This document shows positions 20,927 through 33,110 of a DNA stretch of 64,000 nt, one piece after another. How positions within the stretch are numbered: the stretch's first letter is position 1; each line of letters begins with the position of its first letter. The notes beneath the pieces are model-generated. The model had not been told where the DNA came from, did no database searches, and saw only the letters and a list, made by a program, of their open reading frames with translations. The stretch covers positions 25,011,001 through 25,075,000 of the forward strand of contig NC_037092.1 in assembly GCF_002994745.2 (NCBI RefSeq), written 5' to 3'. A program made the position numbers and the translations under genes. This stretch comes from Rosa chinensis (lineage: Eukaryota; Streptophyta; Magnoliopsida; Rosales; Rosaceae).

Positions 20927-23095
20927 TTAAGGGGGTGATACATACATACATACATATATATGTTATTGTTACTGTTGGGTTCTCTATCTTCTTCCTCGAT
21001 CTGCTACGGTTTGAGAGCTGGACTGTATTACTTGTGTATTTAATTACTTGTTTTTTATGTTTGTCGTTTCTCTATCTGGATTTGGAGTTTGTGTGTTTGG
21101 GTTGTGGATTTGGGACTTGGAATTCCAATCCTGTTCCTTGCTATATATATCTGGCCTTGCTGGTCCTCGATCTCTTTGTGTTTCTGTGCTGTTAGCCTTC
21201 TGGGTTCTTTGTAAGCTAGTTCATGCATGACATGAATATATATAAATAACAGTTCTTCTTTTAATTGTAGTTTTACTTACTAATTACATGTACTTTAATC
21301 ACAAGAAAGAAGGAAATGGCGTGTTTCATAGAAATGTTTCAAGCAAGATTATCTTAATGAAGTTGCTTCCACACAATTATATATGGATTAGATGGTAAGA
21401 ACCCATCTGGCCATAAGGCCACCTTCCATTCAACGCGCGAATACGTTTGACACATATAAACCACATAACTTTGGTTTGGCAAATGCTCCTCTAAACTTAT
21501 CGAGAGGAATTGTAAATCTCTTGATATTGGTGACGAGTTCTAAAATGAAATTCTCTACTTAAGAAAATCCGACTGTGATGGATGATCAACACATGTCTTC
21601 ATATGGGGATGAAATCACATGTCCCTGTTGATTATGTGCCAATTCTGTCACAGGCGTAGAAGAGTGACACCTGTCCTTTTAACTTTGCTACTACTAACAC
21701 CGTTAACTTTTTAATTACTCTTTTTTACTAAAATTCAGTTAATTACGGAAGAAAAAAAAAACTCAATTGTTTATCCCTCTTCCTGTTTATCATCTATTCG
21801 TCGATCTTCCTCCTCTCCTCTTCCACAACCTCTGCAAAAAACCCATCATCACCCGAGAGAGCCAAAGCGTGCATGCAGCAGGTGCAGCAACGAATGGCAG
21901 TCAATAAACAAACCCATTATGGATAGACTCGTCTGAGAGGTGCTTCCAATCAACCTGATGAAACCCAATCAACCTCATCATCGGATTAATAGCATAAACC
22001 AATCTGACTACAAACAAACCCAATCAACCTCTTCGTCTGATAGGTGCTTCATTCCTTAACAAATTTCTTAAGTTTCTATGACTCGAATAAAATCCCAATT
22101 CCTAATCCACTGAACCTGCTATAGGATTTATGGAAACCTGATGAACTTCCTTCCGTCGCAGCACCACCGCCCAGCGCCGGCAAACTCATCCAGACCCGAT
22201 CACCCTCCATCGCCACTCCAATCAGAGAGGAACCTGCGACCCAAACCGGATCAACCCAACCCCTCCACCAAATAAACCACCACCGCTCTTTGCTAGCCAC
22301 TGCTATTACCCCTGCCACCAGACTTCTACCAGAAAATATGCTTGCATGTCGAAGAGGGACGACGAGACAAGAAGCCACCTATCCGACGATAACGCCGCAG
22401 GGACGAGCCGCCGAATGAGCAAAAGAAAACTCTCAGAGAAAACCCTAGGTACGTGCGGGGCGCTCTGGAGCATAGGAAAAAAAAAAGTGCTTAATAACGT
22501 ACATTGTTACAAAGAGATAGAAGAATGGCAAACTGTAGTGACTTTAGAACCACTACCTTCATAGTTATAGACTTAACACATCTAAGACAAGTGACATGAG
22601 GCAAGAAGGCTATACAAACGCCTAGCCTATTCACTCGGACTACATATCTTGTCACTTTATGCATGCGCTAAATTATTGTTTCCCTCAATGAAAATTGAGA
22701 ATTCCATATGGTCATCTTATAAGTTAATTACCCTATTTTTGTTATACATATTTCTTGGAGGTAGTTGAATACTGTCTATTCCGAAGAAGCTTCAACTGTC
22801 CCCTCTGGATCTTTAAGTTGTGAAACCGCAATGGTGGCGAGCTCCAAAATAGACAGTCTGGCAAGAGCTGACATTAAAAGATTGATCTTCTGATACATTT
22901 TTGAAATGAGCATTTAGACTAGTAATTTCAGATATGATAAGGTTATTATGTAGGTTCTAAAAAAGTTGAATAGACTGTGTCCATCTTTGACTATAGAAAT
23001 TTTTTCTCTTAGAAAACAAAACATAGGAAACTCGTACCCATGTCTCTGTTCAACTAGGCTGGTTAATTAAAACAAATCTATTTTTGTGATTACCT
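20927..23095. other. Spacer between the A and B duplicates
   Basis: Begins with the likely 3' UTR of A (ATACATAC microsatellite at about 20938). The part from about 21760 to 22470 is more GC-rich, contains CCCTAGGTAC and clustered CCGCC/ACCACC phrases on the plus strand, and looks like the 5' region of the LINE-derived elements seen elsewhere in the window in minus orientation; no target duplication was found. No gene is called; the 100-codon frame at 22076-22378 lies in this GC-rich piece. Confidence 0.4.
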
Positions 23096-23253
23096 ACACG
23101 GCTAAACCGCTAAACATTGGACTATCAAATACAATAATCTTTGGTCAGCTTCAGCTATGGCCATTGACTCTAAACCCTCGCGTGTATAAAAGCTTCAGCA
23201 GAGCTAGCTGCATGCAACTAGAACTCATCATTCATCAGTTTTGAACCGCCCTA
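23096..23253 (+). promoter_or_regulatory. Promoter and 5' UTR of gene B
   Basis: TATA box TATAAAAG at 23185-23192, about 60 bp ahead of the ATG, and a CATTGACT segment (TTGAC W-box core) at about 23161. Homologous to the orphaned promoter of A at 13071-13238. Confidence 0.65.
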
Positions 23254-23517
23254 ATGGTGTCCGAACCCAGTGCAGACGTGTCTGTTTATGATGATTACTC
23301 GAGGAAGAAGATGAAGACAAATAAGAAGTGCGGGCTTCTGTTCAAGAAAAGCTCGTTGTGGATATATGTTGCTCAAGTGTGGAGATTGAGAAAGATGATG
23401 ATATCAAAGACAGAGTGCTCAAAGTATTTGGATCATGATGATCACAATAAGTCGACTAAGAAAACCTCTGTGATCATGTGTTGTGCCAATATTTTGGTCG
23501 GCTATCCTCCCAAGTAA
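23254..23517 (+). CDS. Gene B, paralogue of A with paired frameshifts
   Basis: 87 residues. It starts MVSEPSADVS like A and shares the Lys-rich stretch and FKKSSLWI. Then two extra bases near 23361-23366 throw it out of A's frame, and one extra base near 23421 restores it. About 20 residues (YVAQVWRLRKMMISKTECS) are thus unlike A although the DNA is nearly the same. The ends realign (YLDHDDH against YLETDDH). The reading frame stays open, so this may be a functional diverged protein or a pseudogene with a lucky compensating shift. Function unknown. Its upstream region is intact, unlike that of A. Confidence 0.5.
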   Translation: MVSEPSADVSVYDDYSRKKMKTNKKCGLLFKKSSLWIYVAQVWRLRKMMISKTECSKYLDHDDHNKSTKKTSVIMCCANILVGYPPK

Positions 23518-24084
23518 TCAAACGTCAATTTGTACCAGATACTACAATTTATTTTTATTTTATTATTATTATTTTGTAATATTGCAGAAAGGATGGTGCT
23601 ATCTAGGGATTGGAATTCTGTATTTGTTGGTTTTTTTTTTCCATTTATTTCTCTGTTAGGTTTGGAGTTTGTATGATGTTTTAGTGTTTTTCCCTAAACT
23701 GGATTGTGGGTTTGAATTTGAGCATTGTGTTGTTGCCTTATTTCTAATTCTATTCCTAGCCAAAGGGAAGACCGGTAAGCTTTTCGATCCCCGCGTTTCT
23801 TCATTTGTGCCTCTTGGGTTGTTTGTAAAGTTTGATGTAAAATAAATAAAGGATTTGTTTCTAATGTAGTCTTAGTGCATTACAATTTCTTTTATTAAAA
23901 GAGTAATGACAATATGGCTCACTTTTATCATAGCCCGAGTGTCGGGTGACTCATTGTATATTATTACCATAAATTATTATTAATGGATTGATGCACCTTT
24001 TTGATAAAAGGAAATGATAATATAAGCCGCGGTTATATTACTGAACAACCTATCATGTCAATATGTCAATAACTTAATAAAAAA
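23518..24084. other. Gene B 3' region and spacer
   Basis: Probable 3' UTR of B followed by AT-rich sequence; no other gene seen. Confidence 0.45.
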
Positions 24085-25356
24085 TAAGAAAGTTATGTTT
24101 TTTTTTTTTTTTAATAAATGGCTGGTGCGGCTGCTCTCAAGCCTTGATAAATGAAACTGTCAAATACAAGGGGGGACATTGAGCCTGAACCCCTGATTAC
24201 AATAAGCATTTAGAGTATTTTCCGAAATAATATTAGAAATCTCTACAGAAGACTTGTATTCTAACAAACACCAACTAGCAAGAAGTGCACAATTAGCTAC
24301 TCTATTTGCTATAACATAGCAGTGACATGGCGGAAAGATAACTCGATATGTAACCTGATTACAACATGGCATAATTACCAGTTTTAGCATAGCTTTCCTC
24401 TTATGTTGCCTCCGAAAAGTAAATCCGACGACACTTGATCTCACCCTGCCACTAGGCGCAACGCCCATTTGACAAAGCAAATAACTCACCTCCGACCTAG
24501 AGCAGACAAGGCACGTAGAGTGCATACACAGGCACATAGCCCGATTAGTCCTACACAATAAATATAAATGTAGGAATTTATTGGTCGCATAAAGCGCATC
24601 CAACCTAAAGAACATAAAAGTAAAAAAACTTCAGGAAATAAAATAGCTTGGGCAGGACCCAAAAAATGGGCCCAAACCCTATCATAGACCCATGAAGCCA
24701 AGATATTCCAGCCACAGATTAGGGCCCAGCCCACTTCTGAACCAGCACTAGCCTTGGGTCGTCGAGAACGCAGGCCAAGGATGCTGCCACGCCACCATCT
24801 CATAGGAACCACCGTTTCGTTACCGGCAGCATGCTAGTCGCCGCCTACTGACCGTCCCTCTATCCCTTTATCAACCCCACCACCTCGGTAAGAAAGGCCG
24901 CCTCTCCCAAGCACCCACGTCCCCAATGCTATTCCAAAACACCTAAACCAGATTGGAACACGCCGATGCAGCCTGAGCATAACAAGAACCCACCGCTCTG
25001 CCATCCACTCAACATCCCCAGGTAACCTCTCCTCCCACCGTGTGTACTCCGATCTTGGGAAGATTGACTCCAGCTTTGCACGCCCGTCTCCTGCTCTACG
25101 CTGCCCTTCCCTGGCCGAGCCTCCAACAGGTCTGGATAGCGAATTCAGCACCATACAACCCTCACTTCAACTGGGCATACACCAGTACCAGCCACCGCCT
25201 GACACGATGTCCATGTTGGCCAGTCCGATGTCGCCGCCGCCAGGGCGTGCCATCGAACCAGACATACACTGCTCAAGTCGACCAGTCGCCACCTAGGGTT
25301 TTTGTTTTTTGAGAGAACTCGAGGATATTTTATAGTTTACCTAAGAAAGTTATGTT
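24085..25356 (-). mobile_element. Short LINE-derived element with 15-bp TSD
   Basis: The body 24100-25341 lies between two copies of TAAGAAAGTTATGTT (24085-24099, 25342-25356). A T run at 24098-24112 is the poly-A tail read from the minus strand, so the element runs right to left. Its 5' end (right) is GC-rich and rich in CCACC/GCCGCC. Its 3' end contains GAGAGCAGCCGCACCAGCC just before the tail, which recurs at about 40200. No ORF1, endonuclease or reverse transcriptase is present at 1.24 kb, so it is a non-autonomous derivative that joins LINE 5' and 3' regions. Confidence 0.85.
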
Positions 25357-25689
25357 ATCATAGTAAAAAAGGTAATTGGCGGTGTCCTTTAACACTTAAA
25401 AGGTTAACCCATGAAAAACTTATTACAAGTATAAACGACAAGGTAACATCTTGATATTTCATATCAAAATCTACAACTTCTCAAAGGTAGGCTCTCTAAG
25501 AAATAACAAAGCAACAAAAGTCGGAGGCACAAGCCAAGCAACGAGAATCTTAAATCTAAATCCAAAAACCCCTTAATTAAAAGCATCACCCACAGTAAAT
25601 CATATATAACTTGCTACATGACTTTTGATAAAATAACATATTCCTTGAAAAAAGTGTTGTCATTGTATTGTATAAATCATAAGTCATTA
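25357..25689. other. AT-rich spacer, nothing recognised
   Basis: No coding or repeat signal beyond AT-rich sequence. Confidence 0.5.
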
Positions 25690-27040
25690 TTATTATTTTT
25701 TAAATAGAAGTTGAATGCATTAGATCAACAGCCAAAGGCTAAAATCTACAAAGTTTACATAAGCCATTTGGTAAGAAAATCTGAACTACCTATCTAAACC
25801 AAAGCAAACTCTTAAGAATCTCTGGGACACACACAATTACGCGAGCCTATACAAGAATAGAACAAACCTCACCTCCTATGGAAAGAAAATCATTCAACTA
25901 GGCCTAACTTGCTAATCACGCAATTCTGGTACAAACTAAAAAGCTAGAAAAGTCATAGAAGACTTATAGAAGCTTGTTCCAACTCACACAAGCTCCTGCC
26001 CAGCAAACAGAAATTAATAAATAATTATCCCTTTCCCTTTCGAGTTGGAGCTCATACCAGCTGATGCTACGATGCTACCTTCACCTTATCCTTCTTGGAA
26101 GCCATCTTCCCTGACACAACATCATCCTTTGCTGCACCTTTCTTTTTCTCCCCATATGGCAGTTTATTCCTACTCCCAGCTGGGCGGCCTCGCTTCGGCT
26201 TTCCACTTCCAGAGCTGCTTTCCTCTAACAAAGATACCAGACCAAGGTTTTTCGGTTCCAAGTTCAAGTTACGCTTGCCCACAGCCAAGCTAAGCTTTAA
26301 TTTCTTTGGGGAGATACTTATGCCCTCATCAGAACGACCTCTACACTTACTGGTAATTCTCTCCAATGTCATAGTAGTTTCCTGGAGCTCTCTGATCACC
26401 ACCTGCCTCCGAGGCTTGTTCTGGAAGGAACTCAACAAAGAATCCAGCATTGGGTTAAGAATGGGCATCTTAAAAACTAGGGTTTGGCCATGAACCAAAA
26501 CCATAGCATTCAGACCGTAGTGTTGCATCCCTTCGTCCCCGAATTGGACGCAGAAAGACCCGGCTGCATTTGGAGACCACCAGCAACATTCGCCGGCGTT
26601 GCAGTTGCCGGTTGCATCCCCAGCATCGTCCTCTTAGCCCCGTCATCATCTTCCTCTAGCGCCGGCCCAGAGCAAGGTAGGCCAACGTGCGTCACCAGCC
26701 CACATATGGAACACCAACCAAAAAGCTTGTCATATTTGAAGTTGCACAAGAACTCAACCTCGTCTTCCACCCAATACCACCTTTTGAATGGCAATGGTTT
26801 GGTCAACGAGATTTCTACCAGAATGCAAAGATTTTATCAATCTCTTGAAAATTTTCGAGCGGATAGCTAATCATAGTCATGACTATTTCTGACCTAAAGG
26901 CTAGGGGAATGCCCTGTAGTGTTATCCAATATGATGTCATGGTCAGAGGGACCTTTTCCACAGGCATCATAAATCCAAAACAATCTAGAGTACCAACTGG
27001 ACACAAACCTAGTCCAAGCATGCACAAGAACCACAATAAA
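25690..27040 (-). mobile_element. LINE remnant with ORF1 (DUF4283/zinc knuckle) pieces
   Basis: Minus strand. From 27036 down: a DUF4283-like end (SYWITLQGIPLAFRSEIV, NFQEID), then from 26806 a segment typical of plant L1 ORF1, KPLPFKRWYWVEDEVEFLC with the CCHC_4-type knuckle region CSICGLVTHVGLPC, then (26528-26067) a Lys-rich C-terminal part with an AT-hook-like KPKRGRPAGSRNK. Frames change between blocks, so it is broken. Sequence below 26066 is 3' UTR ending in a short T run near 25690. Endonuclease and reverse transcriptase are missing. The 3' UTR resembles that of the element at 50784, so they belong to one family. Confidence 0.7.
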
Positions 27041-27861
27041 CCCTAACCCAAATCTCCAGGGATTCAACCACAACTAGGATTCAAGGCCATCAAGCAGGAG
27101 GCCTTCTACATGGGAGGTTAATAGGGTGCAATGGATTAAACCGTTAAACCTATTAACACCAGAGACAAACCCATCGAACCGACACATTTGACACCCATAG
27201 TTTTTATTAGATTTAGCAAAATTGCACACTACTCAAATACGAATAAAATTATAAGAATTCAGTTTGAGGTATACTGATTTGGTTCCATATCAGATCACTA
27301 CAATAAGAATACGTATTTTAGCCGTTCGGTTTAGCGTTAGTCTATTAACATGATTAGACTCATTAACAAAAAGTATTTTGTAGGTTTGTGTTTATTTGTC
27401 TAGCATGTGCTAGAAACCATAATAGATGTCTCTAATTCATCGTACTCTCTTTCTCAATTTAACTAAGCTTGAATTGTTAGTCAATTTTGGTTGTCATTTG
27501 AATATATATGTTTCTTTATAAATATATTTGTGACATATTTTTGGAAAATGTTGAAAATATATAATTGGATGTCATAAACTCATAATTAGTTATTATCTTT
27601 CTTTGAAGAAAATAATTCATTGAAATATCAGTGCTACTCTGATAAAAAAGAAAAAGAAAAAATAATAGCGCAAGAAATCGCTTAAGAGGGCATTCTCAAT
27701 AGAAGTGGGAGCATACATGGGCCAAAATTAGCTTTACCCTAGATCTAAGGTAGAACAAACTAGGAAGTGTATCATACCAACAGTTTGTTCTAACGTAATA
27801 GAACGCAGCTCTGAAGTAACGATGTAAACACTAGGAAGACCTACATTAAGCTAAAATTATT
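27041..27861. other. Spacer, possibly more LINE 5' region
   Basis: The first 150 bases (AAACCCTAACCC, CCTAG-rich) may be the 5' UTR of the LINE remnant to the left. The rest is AT-rich with no gene seen. Confidence 0.4.
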
Positions 27862-28105
27862 GTGAAGCAAATGGTGTAGCCCATAGATTGGCGCACCTTG
27901 CTAGTTTATCTATATTAGATGAGTATTAGTTAGAGGAGGCACCTATTATTATTCAGGATGCACTCTATGAGGATTCTTGTACTAGTACTCGAGGTGAAGT
28001 TATATGTCCCCCTCGGTGTACAATCATCCTTCTATTATCAATAATTTTCGAGCGTGGGGCTGAGTCTCCCAGTAAGGCTGGGTTCCAAACCCCTTCAAAA
28101 AAAAA
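27862..28105 (+). mobile_element. Decayed LINE 3' end (RNase H-tail family)
   Basis: Matches the last ~250 bp of the better-preserved copy at 56072-56661: GTGAAGCAAATGGTGTAGC, ATTCAGGATG, TATGTCCCCC, GCGTGGGGCTGAGTCTCCCA and GGTTCCAAACCCC, followed by an A run at about 28097. It has many substitutions and stops, so it is an old 5'-truncated insertion. Confidence 0.75.
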
Positions 28106-28298
28106 TTAACGTAAATCCATTTCTCAAAGATACTAACAACATAATCATTGTCATGACCTAAGGCTCCGTTTGGAAATGAAAATAATTCATTTATCTTACC
28201 CTTTCCCGCCAAATGAAAAACTAAATTTCTCATGAACTTTCCATTTGTTGTAAATACTATAATTATATGACTGTCCACGTAATTATTTTGGGACAACA

Positions 28299-28573
28299 TG
28301 TAATACTCATTAGTTAGAGTCCATTATGTAAATTGAGGAAACTTGAGATTGATCACCAAGAAACCATAAGAGTGGTCACCAAGTAACCTTGGGAGTGATC
28401 ACCAAGTCATCTTATGAGTGATCACCAAGTTACTATATGAGTGATCACCAAGTAATTCTACCCCTATTTAAAGGGAACTAATGAGAATGAGAAGACACAC
28501 CACTTTCCCCTATCTATTCTTCTCTCTTCATACTCTCTACTTTCTAACAAGCAAGTTATCTCATTTTATAACA
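28299..28573 (+). repeat. 5' LTR of a degraded copia element
   Basis: Starts TGTAATACTC and ends TTTATAACA. Contains about five direct copies of a ~24-bp unit with core GATCACCAAG (28350-28460), possibly enhancer repeats. It is followed directly by CGTTATCAGCACGA, a typical copia start-of-interior phrase used as primer-binding site. No matching 3' LTR was found. Confidence 0.65.
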
Positions 28574-28920
28574 CGTTATCAGCACGATAATCTCTAGTAT
28601 AAGCTCCCGGAGTTTCAAGAGTCAAATGGTGCAACTTCATTCCGGGTAATACTCTTGATCTAGAGTTTAACTTGCTTGTTCTTTGTTGATATGGTATTCT
28701 CCATTGTTTCTTATGCCAACCCACGAGGATATGCATAATTTGAATAATGCAATCGCATCTACAACATTCATTGTGCAAGTGGGCGATATATTCAAGTTGT
28801 TCTAGGCATCTTGCTAGACACACATATCAATGAGGTAAGTACACACTCATTATCATCTTGACTCATTACCATCCTTGTGTTTGTTTATGCTACATTTATA
28901 TCCTTATTCATTTAAAGGAA

Positions 28921-29340
28921 CTGGAAGTTCTTAATTGGTCTATTTTGAACCCGAAGTTTCGAGTCCTAAGCGTTTGAACTTGAATAGAACACAAAGTTCC
29001 TAATTGGTCTATCTCGAACTTGAAGTTTAGAGTGCTAAGCCTTTGAACCCCAAGTTCAAACTGCCAAAATTTAGAACACAAAGTTCCTAATTGGTCTATC
29101 TCGAACCTGAAGTTTCGAGTGCTAAGCGTTTGAACCCCAAGTTCAAACTACCAAAAGTTAGAACAGAAAGTTACTAATTGGTCTATCTCAAACCTGAAGT
29201 TTCGAGTGCTAAGCGTTTAAACCCCATGCTCAAACCACCAAAGTTTAAACACGAAGTTCCTAGTTGGTTTGTCTCGAACCCGAAGTTTCGAGTACTAAGT
29301 GTTTGACCCGAAGCTCAAACCACCAAAATTCAGAACCAAA
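28921..29340 (+). repeat. ~87-bp tandem repeats in the copia leader
   Basis: Five or so diverged copies of a unit of about 87 bp (first and last units shorter), each with AAGTTCCTAATTGGTCTAT, a GAAGTTTCGAGT phrase, CTAAGCGTTTGA and CCAAGTTCAAAC. It occupies the place where gag would be, has no long open frame, and leads straight into the protease region. Confidence 0.8.
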
Positions 29341-29387
29341 TCGAAGTTCTAATAATAAAGTCTCGAACTGAAACTTCGAGTACATAC

Positions 29388-32300
29388 ATGGCTTATTCAT
29401 ATTCAAGCATGAATATGAAAAATGGATGCTCTCAACTCAAGAAAGATGGAGAAAATATATGTCTTGTAGACAGTGCGACCACGCACACGATCCTTCGAGA
29501 TCGAAAATATTTCTCCAATTTAAGTTTGACAAGAGCTAAAGTGACAACCATTTCAGGTCCTGCAGACCAAATTGAAGGCTTCGGAAGAGCCTATATTCGA
29601 TTGCCAAGTGGTACTTAATTATTCATTCAAGATGCATTATACTCCTCCAGATCTAGAAGGAATCTGTTGAGTTTTAAAAATATACGCTTGAATGGGTACC
29701 ACATAGAAACCACAAATGAGAACAATGTGGAATATCTTTGCATTACTTCCAATACTTACAGCCAAAGGCGTATATTGGAAAGATTGGTTGCCCTATCATC
29801 TGGTTTGTATTATACAACCATTAAGTCAATTGAGGCATGCCATGTCGTGAATCAGAAGTTCACTAATCAACATACATTTATGTTTTGGCATGACCGTTTG
29901 GGTCACCTCGGATCCACCATGATGTGTAGGACCATCTCAAATTTCAATGGACACCCATTGTTGAATAAGAATATTATTTTGCCAAGCAATAATCCTTGTA
30001 AAGCATGCTCATAAGGAAAGTTGATCATTAAGCCATCTTTTGCAAAGATTGATATTAATTCTCCATCATTTTTACAAAGAATTCAAGGGGACATTTGTGG
30101 GCTCATACAACCATCTTGCAGACCATTTCGGTATTTTATGGTCTTGATTGATGCCTCTACAAGATGGTCGCATGTTTGTCTCTTGTCAACACGTAATATG
30201 GCATTTGCCAAGCTTCTTGCTCATATAATTAAAGTACGAGCACAATTCCGAGATTATTCTATCAAATCAATTCGATTAGATAATGCTGGTGAATTTACAT
30301 CTCAAGCATTTGATGATTATTGCATGTCATTGGGAATTGAGGTTGAGCATCCAGTCCCTCATGTTCATACACAAAATGGCTTAGCAGAAGCTCTTATTAA
30401 GCACCTGCAAATAATCGCGCACACTTTACTAATGAGAACAAAGTTGCCAACTTCTGCATGGGGACATGCCATTTTGCATGCGGCATCATTAATTCGGTTG
30501 AGGCCCATAGCCAACCACCAATATTCCCCATTACAGCTTGTTTTTGGGAATCAGCCCAATATCTCTCATCTAAGAATCTTTGGTTGTGCTGTTTATGTGC
30601 CTATTGCACAGCCACAACGTACTAAAATGGGCCCTCAACGGAGATTGAGAATCTATGTTGGTTTCGATTCACCACCTATCATTAGATATCTGGAACCTTT
30701 GACATGTGATATCTTTACTGTGCAATTTGCAGATTGTCACTTTGATGAGACACTATTCCCGCTGTTAGGGGAAGAAATGACTGTTCCTGAAGAATGTCGT
30801 GAATTATCTTGGGATGTACTCACTATGTCTCATTTTGATCATCGCACCGCACAAAGTGAAAATGAAGTGCGAAGGATCCTCTATCTTCAAGATGTTGCTA
30901 ATACAATGCCTGATGCATTTACTGATATAGAAAAAGTGACAAGATCACACATCCCAGCGGCTAATGCACCTGTGAGGATTGATGTCCCAATTGGAAAAAA
31001 TAGTGTGGCGGCCAATGAGCCATCTGTTGCACGCCTGAAGCGTGGCAGACCTGTGGGTTCAAAAGATTCAGTTATTAGAAAATGGAGATCAAAGGCACAT
31101 CTGAATCATAATGACATCACTTTTGAAAACGTTGTTGCGCAAAAAGTTGATGTCCAATCCACAATTCATGATTATGTAATTACAGAAAAGCAAAGTGTCC
31201 ATGATGAGACACAAGCCCCTGAAGAGGCTCAGGTACCTGATAATAAGGAAATTTCCATAAATTATGTGCACACTAATGAATTGCGGGATCGAAGAGAAAC
31301 GATCGTCGACGATGTATTTTCATTCGCAGTAGCTACTGAGATCGTAAAAAGCGATGACTTTGAACCTCGCTCTGTCGATGATTGTAGACAGAGATACGAT
31401 TTGCTCAAATGGAAAGATGCAATCCAAGCATAACTAGATTCTCTGAAAAAGCGCAGTGTTTTTGGACCTGTAGTCCAAACACCACCCAATGTGAACCCTG
31501 TTGGTTACAAATGGGTATTTACAAGAAAGTGCAATGAGAAAAATGAGATTGCAAGATATAAAGCACGCCTTGTTGCACAAGGTTTTTCACAAAAGCCTGG
31601 GATTGAGTATGATGAAACTTATTTCCCCGTTATGGATGTTATTACATTCCGGTATCTAATAAGTTTAGCAGTTTTAGAGAAACTTGATATGCGACTTATG
31701 GATGTTGTTACCGCATATCTATACAGGTAGTTAGATACCGATATATACATGAAAGTCCCAGAAGGACTTAAGTTGCCTGAAGCAACTGCAAAATCACGCA
31801 ACATGTACTCAATGAAATTAAGACGGTGATTATATGGATTGAAACATTCTGGACGAATGTGGTATAATCGTCTCAGTGAGTACTTGATTAAGGAGGGATA
31901 TGTTAACGATCCTATATGTCCTTGCGTGTTTATCAAGAAATCAAATTCTGGTTTTGCAATAGTGGTAGTCTATATCGATGACATGAATATAATTGGGAGC
32001 CCCGAAGAGCTCACAAAGACTGCAGAATATTTGAAGAAGGAATTTGAAATGAAAGACCTTGGGAAAACAAAATTTTGCCTCGGTCTGCAATTCAAGCATT
32101 TTGCTAGTGGGATTCTTGTCCATCAATCAACTTATGCTGAAAAAGTTTTGAAAAGATTTGGCATGGACAAAGCCTATCCACTAAGCACCCCAATGGTCGT
32201 TCGATGTCTTGACGTTGAGAAAGATCCATTCCGTCCAAGACAAGAAGGTGAAATTATCCTTGGTCCAGAAGTACCATATCTCAGTGCTATAGGTGCCTTG

Positions 32301-32995
32301 CTTTATTTGGCACAGTGCACTAGACCAGATATTGCATTTGCAGTCAATTTATTGGCAAGATACAGCTCTGCTCCAATGTTGCACTATTGGAATGGTGTAA
32401 AGCATATTTTGCGTTACCTTCGTGGTACAACGGACATAGGTTTATTTTATAAATGTAAATCTACCAATAGTCTGAGTATTGTTGGATATGCAGATGTTGG
32501 ATTTCTCTCTGATCCAGACAAAGGTCGTTCTCAAACAGGTTACGTTTTTACTTATGGAGATACGGCAATTTCATGGCGGTCTACGAAGCAATCACTAGTG
32601 GCTACTTCTTCCAATCACTCAGAAATTCTTGCATTTCACGAAGCTAGCCGAGAATGCATTTGGTTGAGATCAATGATTCGCCATATTCGAAGCACATGCA
32701 GTCTATCATCAGTAACAGACACTCCTACAATCTTACACGAAGATAATGCAGCGTGTATAGTTCAAATTCAAGCAGGTTTCATCAAAAGAGATATAACAAA
32801 ACACATTGCACCAAAGTTTTCTACACTCATGAGCTTCAGAAGCATCAAGAAGTTGAAGTTAGAAAAATTCGATCAGATGTCAACTTGGCAGATCTCTTCA
32901 CCAAATCTCTACCAAAATGTACCTTTCAGAAGTTAATGAAAGGTATTGGAATGCGTCGACTTTCCAAGCTACCAGAAGATGCATGTTGTGATTAG
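29388..32995 (+). pseudogene. Copia pol remnant (protease, integrase, RT, RNase H)
   Basis: One continuous frame of copia Pol runs from 29388 to about 32820, interrupted by in-frame stops at 29616, 30012, 31431, 31728 and 31827, then a frameshift at about 32820 into the frame ending at 32995. Domains: aspartic protease (VDSATTHTIL), GAG-pre-integrase (FWHDRLGHLG), integrase core (D in MVLIDASTRW, D in IRLDNAGEF, E in GLAEALIK), integrase C-terminal part (FGCAVYVPI), reverse transcriptase (YKARLVAQGFSQ, catalytic YIDDM) and RNase H (NHSEILAFHEASRE, HEDNAA). The residues between stops are well preserved, so inactivation is not very old. Shown as a broken gene only. Confidence 0.9.
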
Positions 32996-33110
32996 GGGGA
33001 GATTCCAATCAGGGGGAGCACCCACTACTAGAATTTTTCTCATATACATCGGCCAGAAACCGATGTAAAATTTTTTTTGTACACATGTGTTAGTGGGTGA
33101 TGTAAAAGAT

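Larger units (their letters stand above)
28299..33110 (+). mobile_element. Degenerate Ty1/copia retrotransposon, 3'-truncated
   Basis: Order: 5' LTR (28299-28573), a repeat-filled leader where gag should be (28580-29387), protease-integrase-RT-RNase H remnants (29388-32995), then purine tracts AGGGGGAGA (about 32994) and CAGGGGGAGC (about 33011). Sequence after the second tract (to about 33110) does not match the 5' LTR, so the 3' LTR is lost. Gag is absent. It cannot move by itself. Confidence 0.85.

Noticed and set aside
24834..25312. Several 65-106-codon frames on both strands
   Set aside because: They lie in the GC-rich 5' part of a LINE-derived element; overlapping frames on both strands indicate composition, not genes.
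28350..28460. Possible CRISPR-like array of ~24-bp spaced repeats
   Set aside because: Plant LTR with diverged direct repeats directly adjoining each other; no unique spacers and no cas genes.
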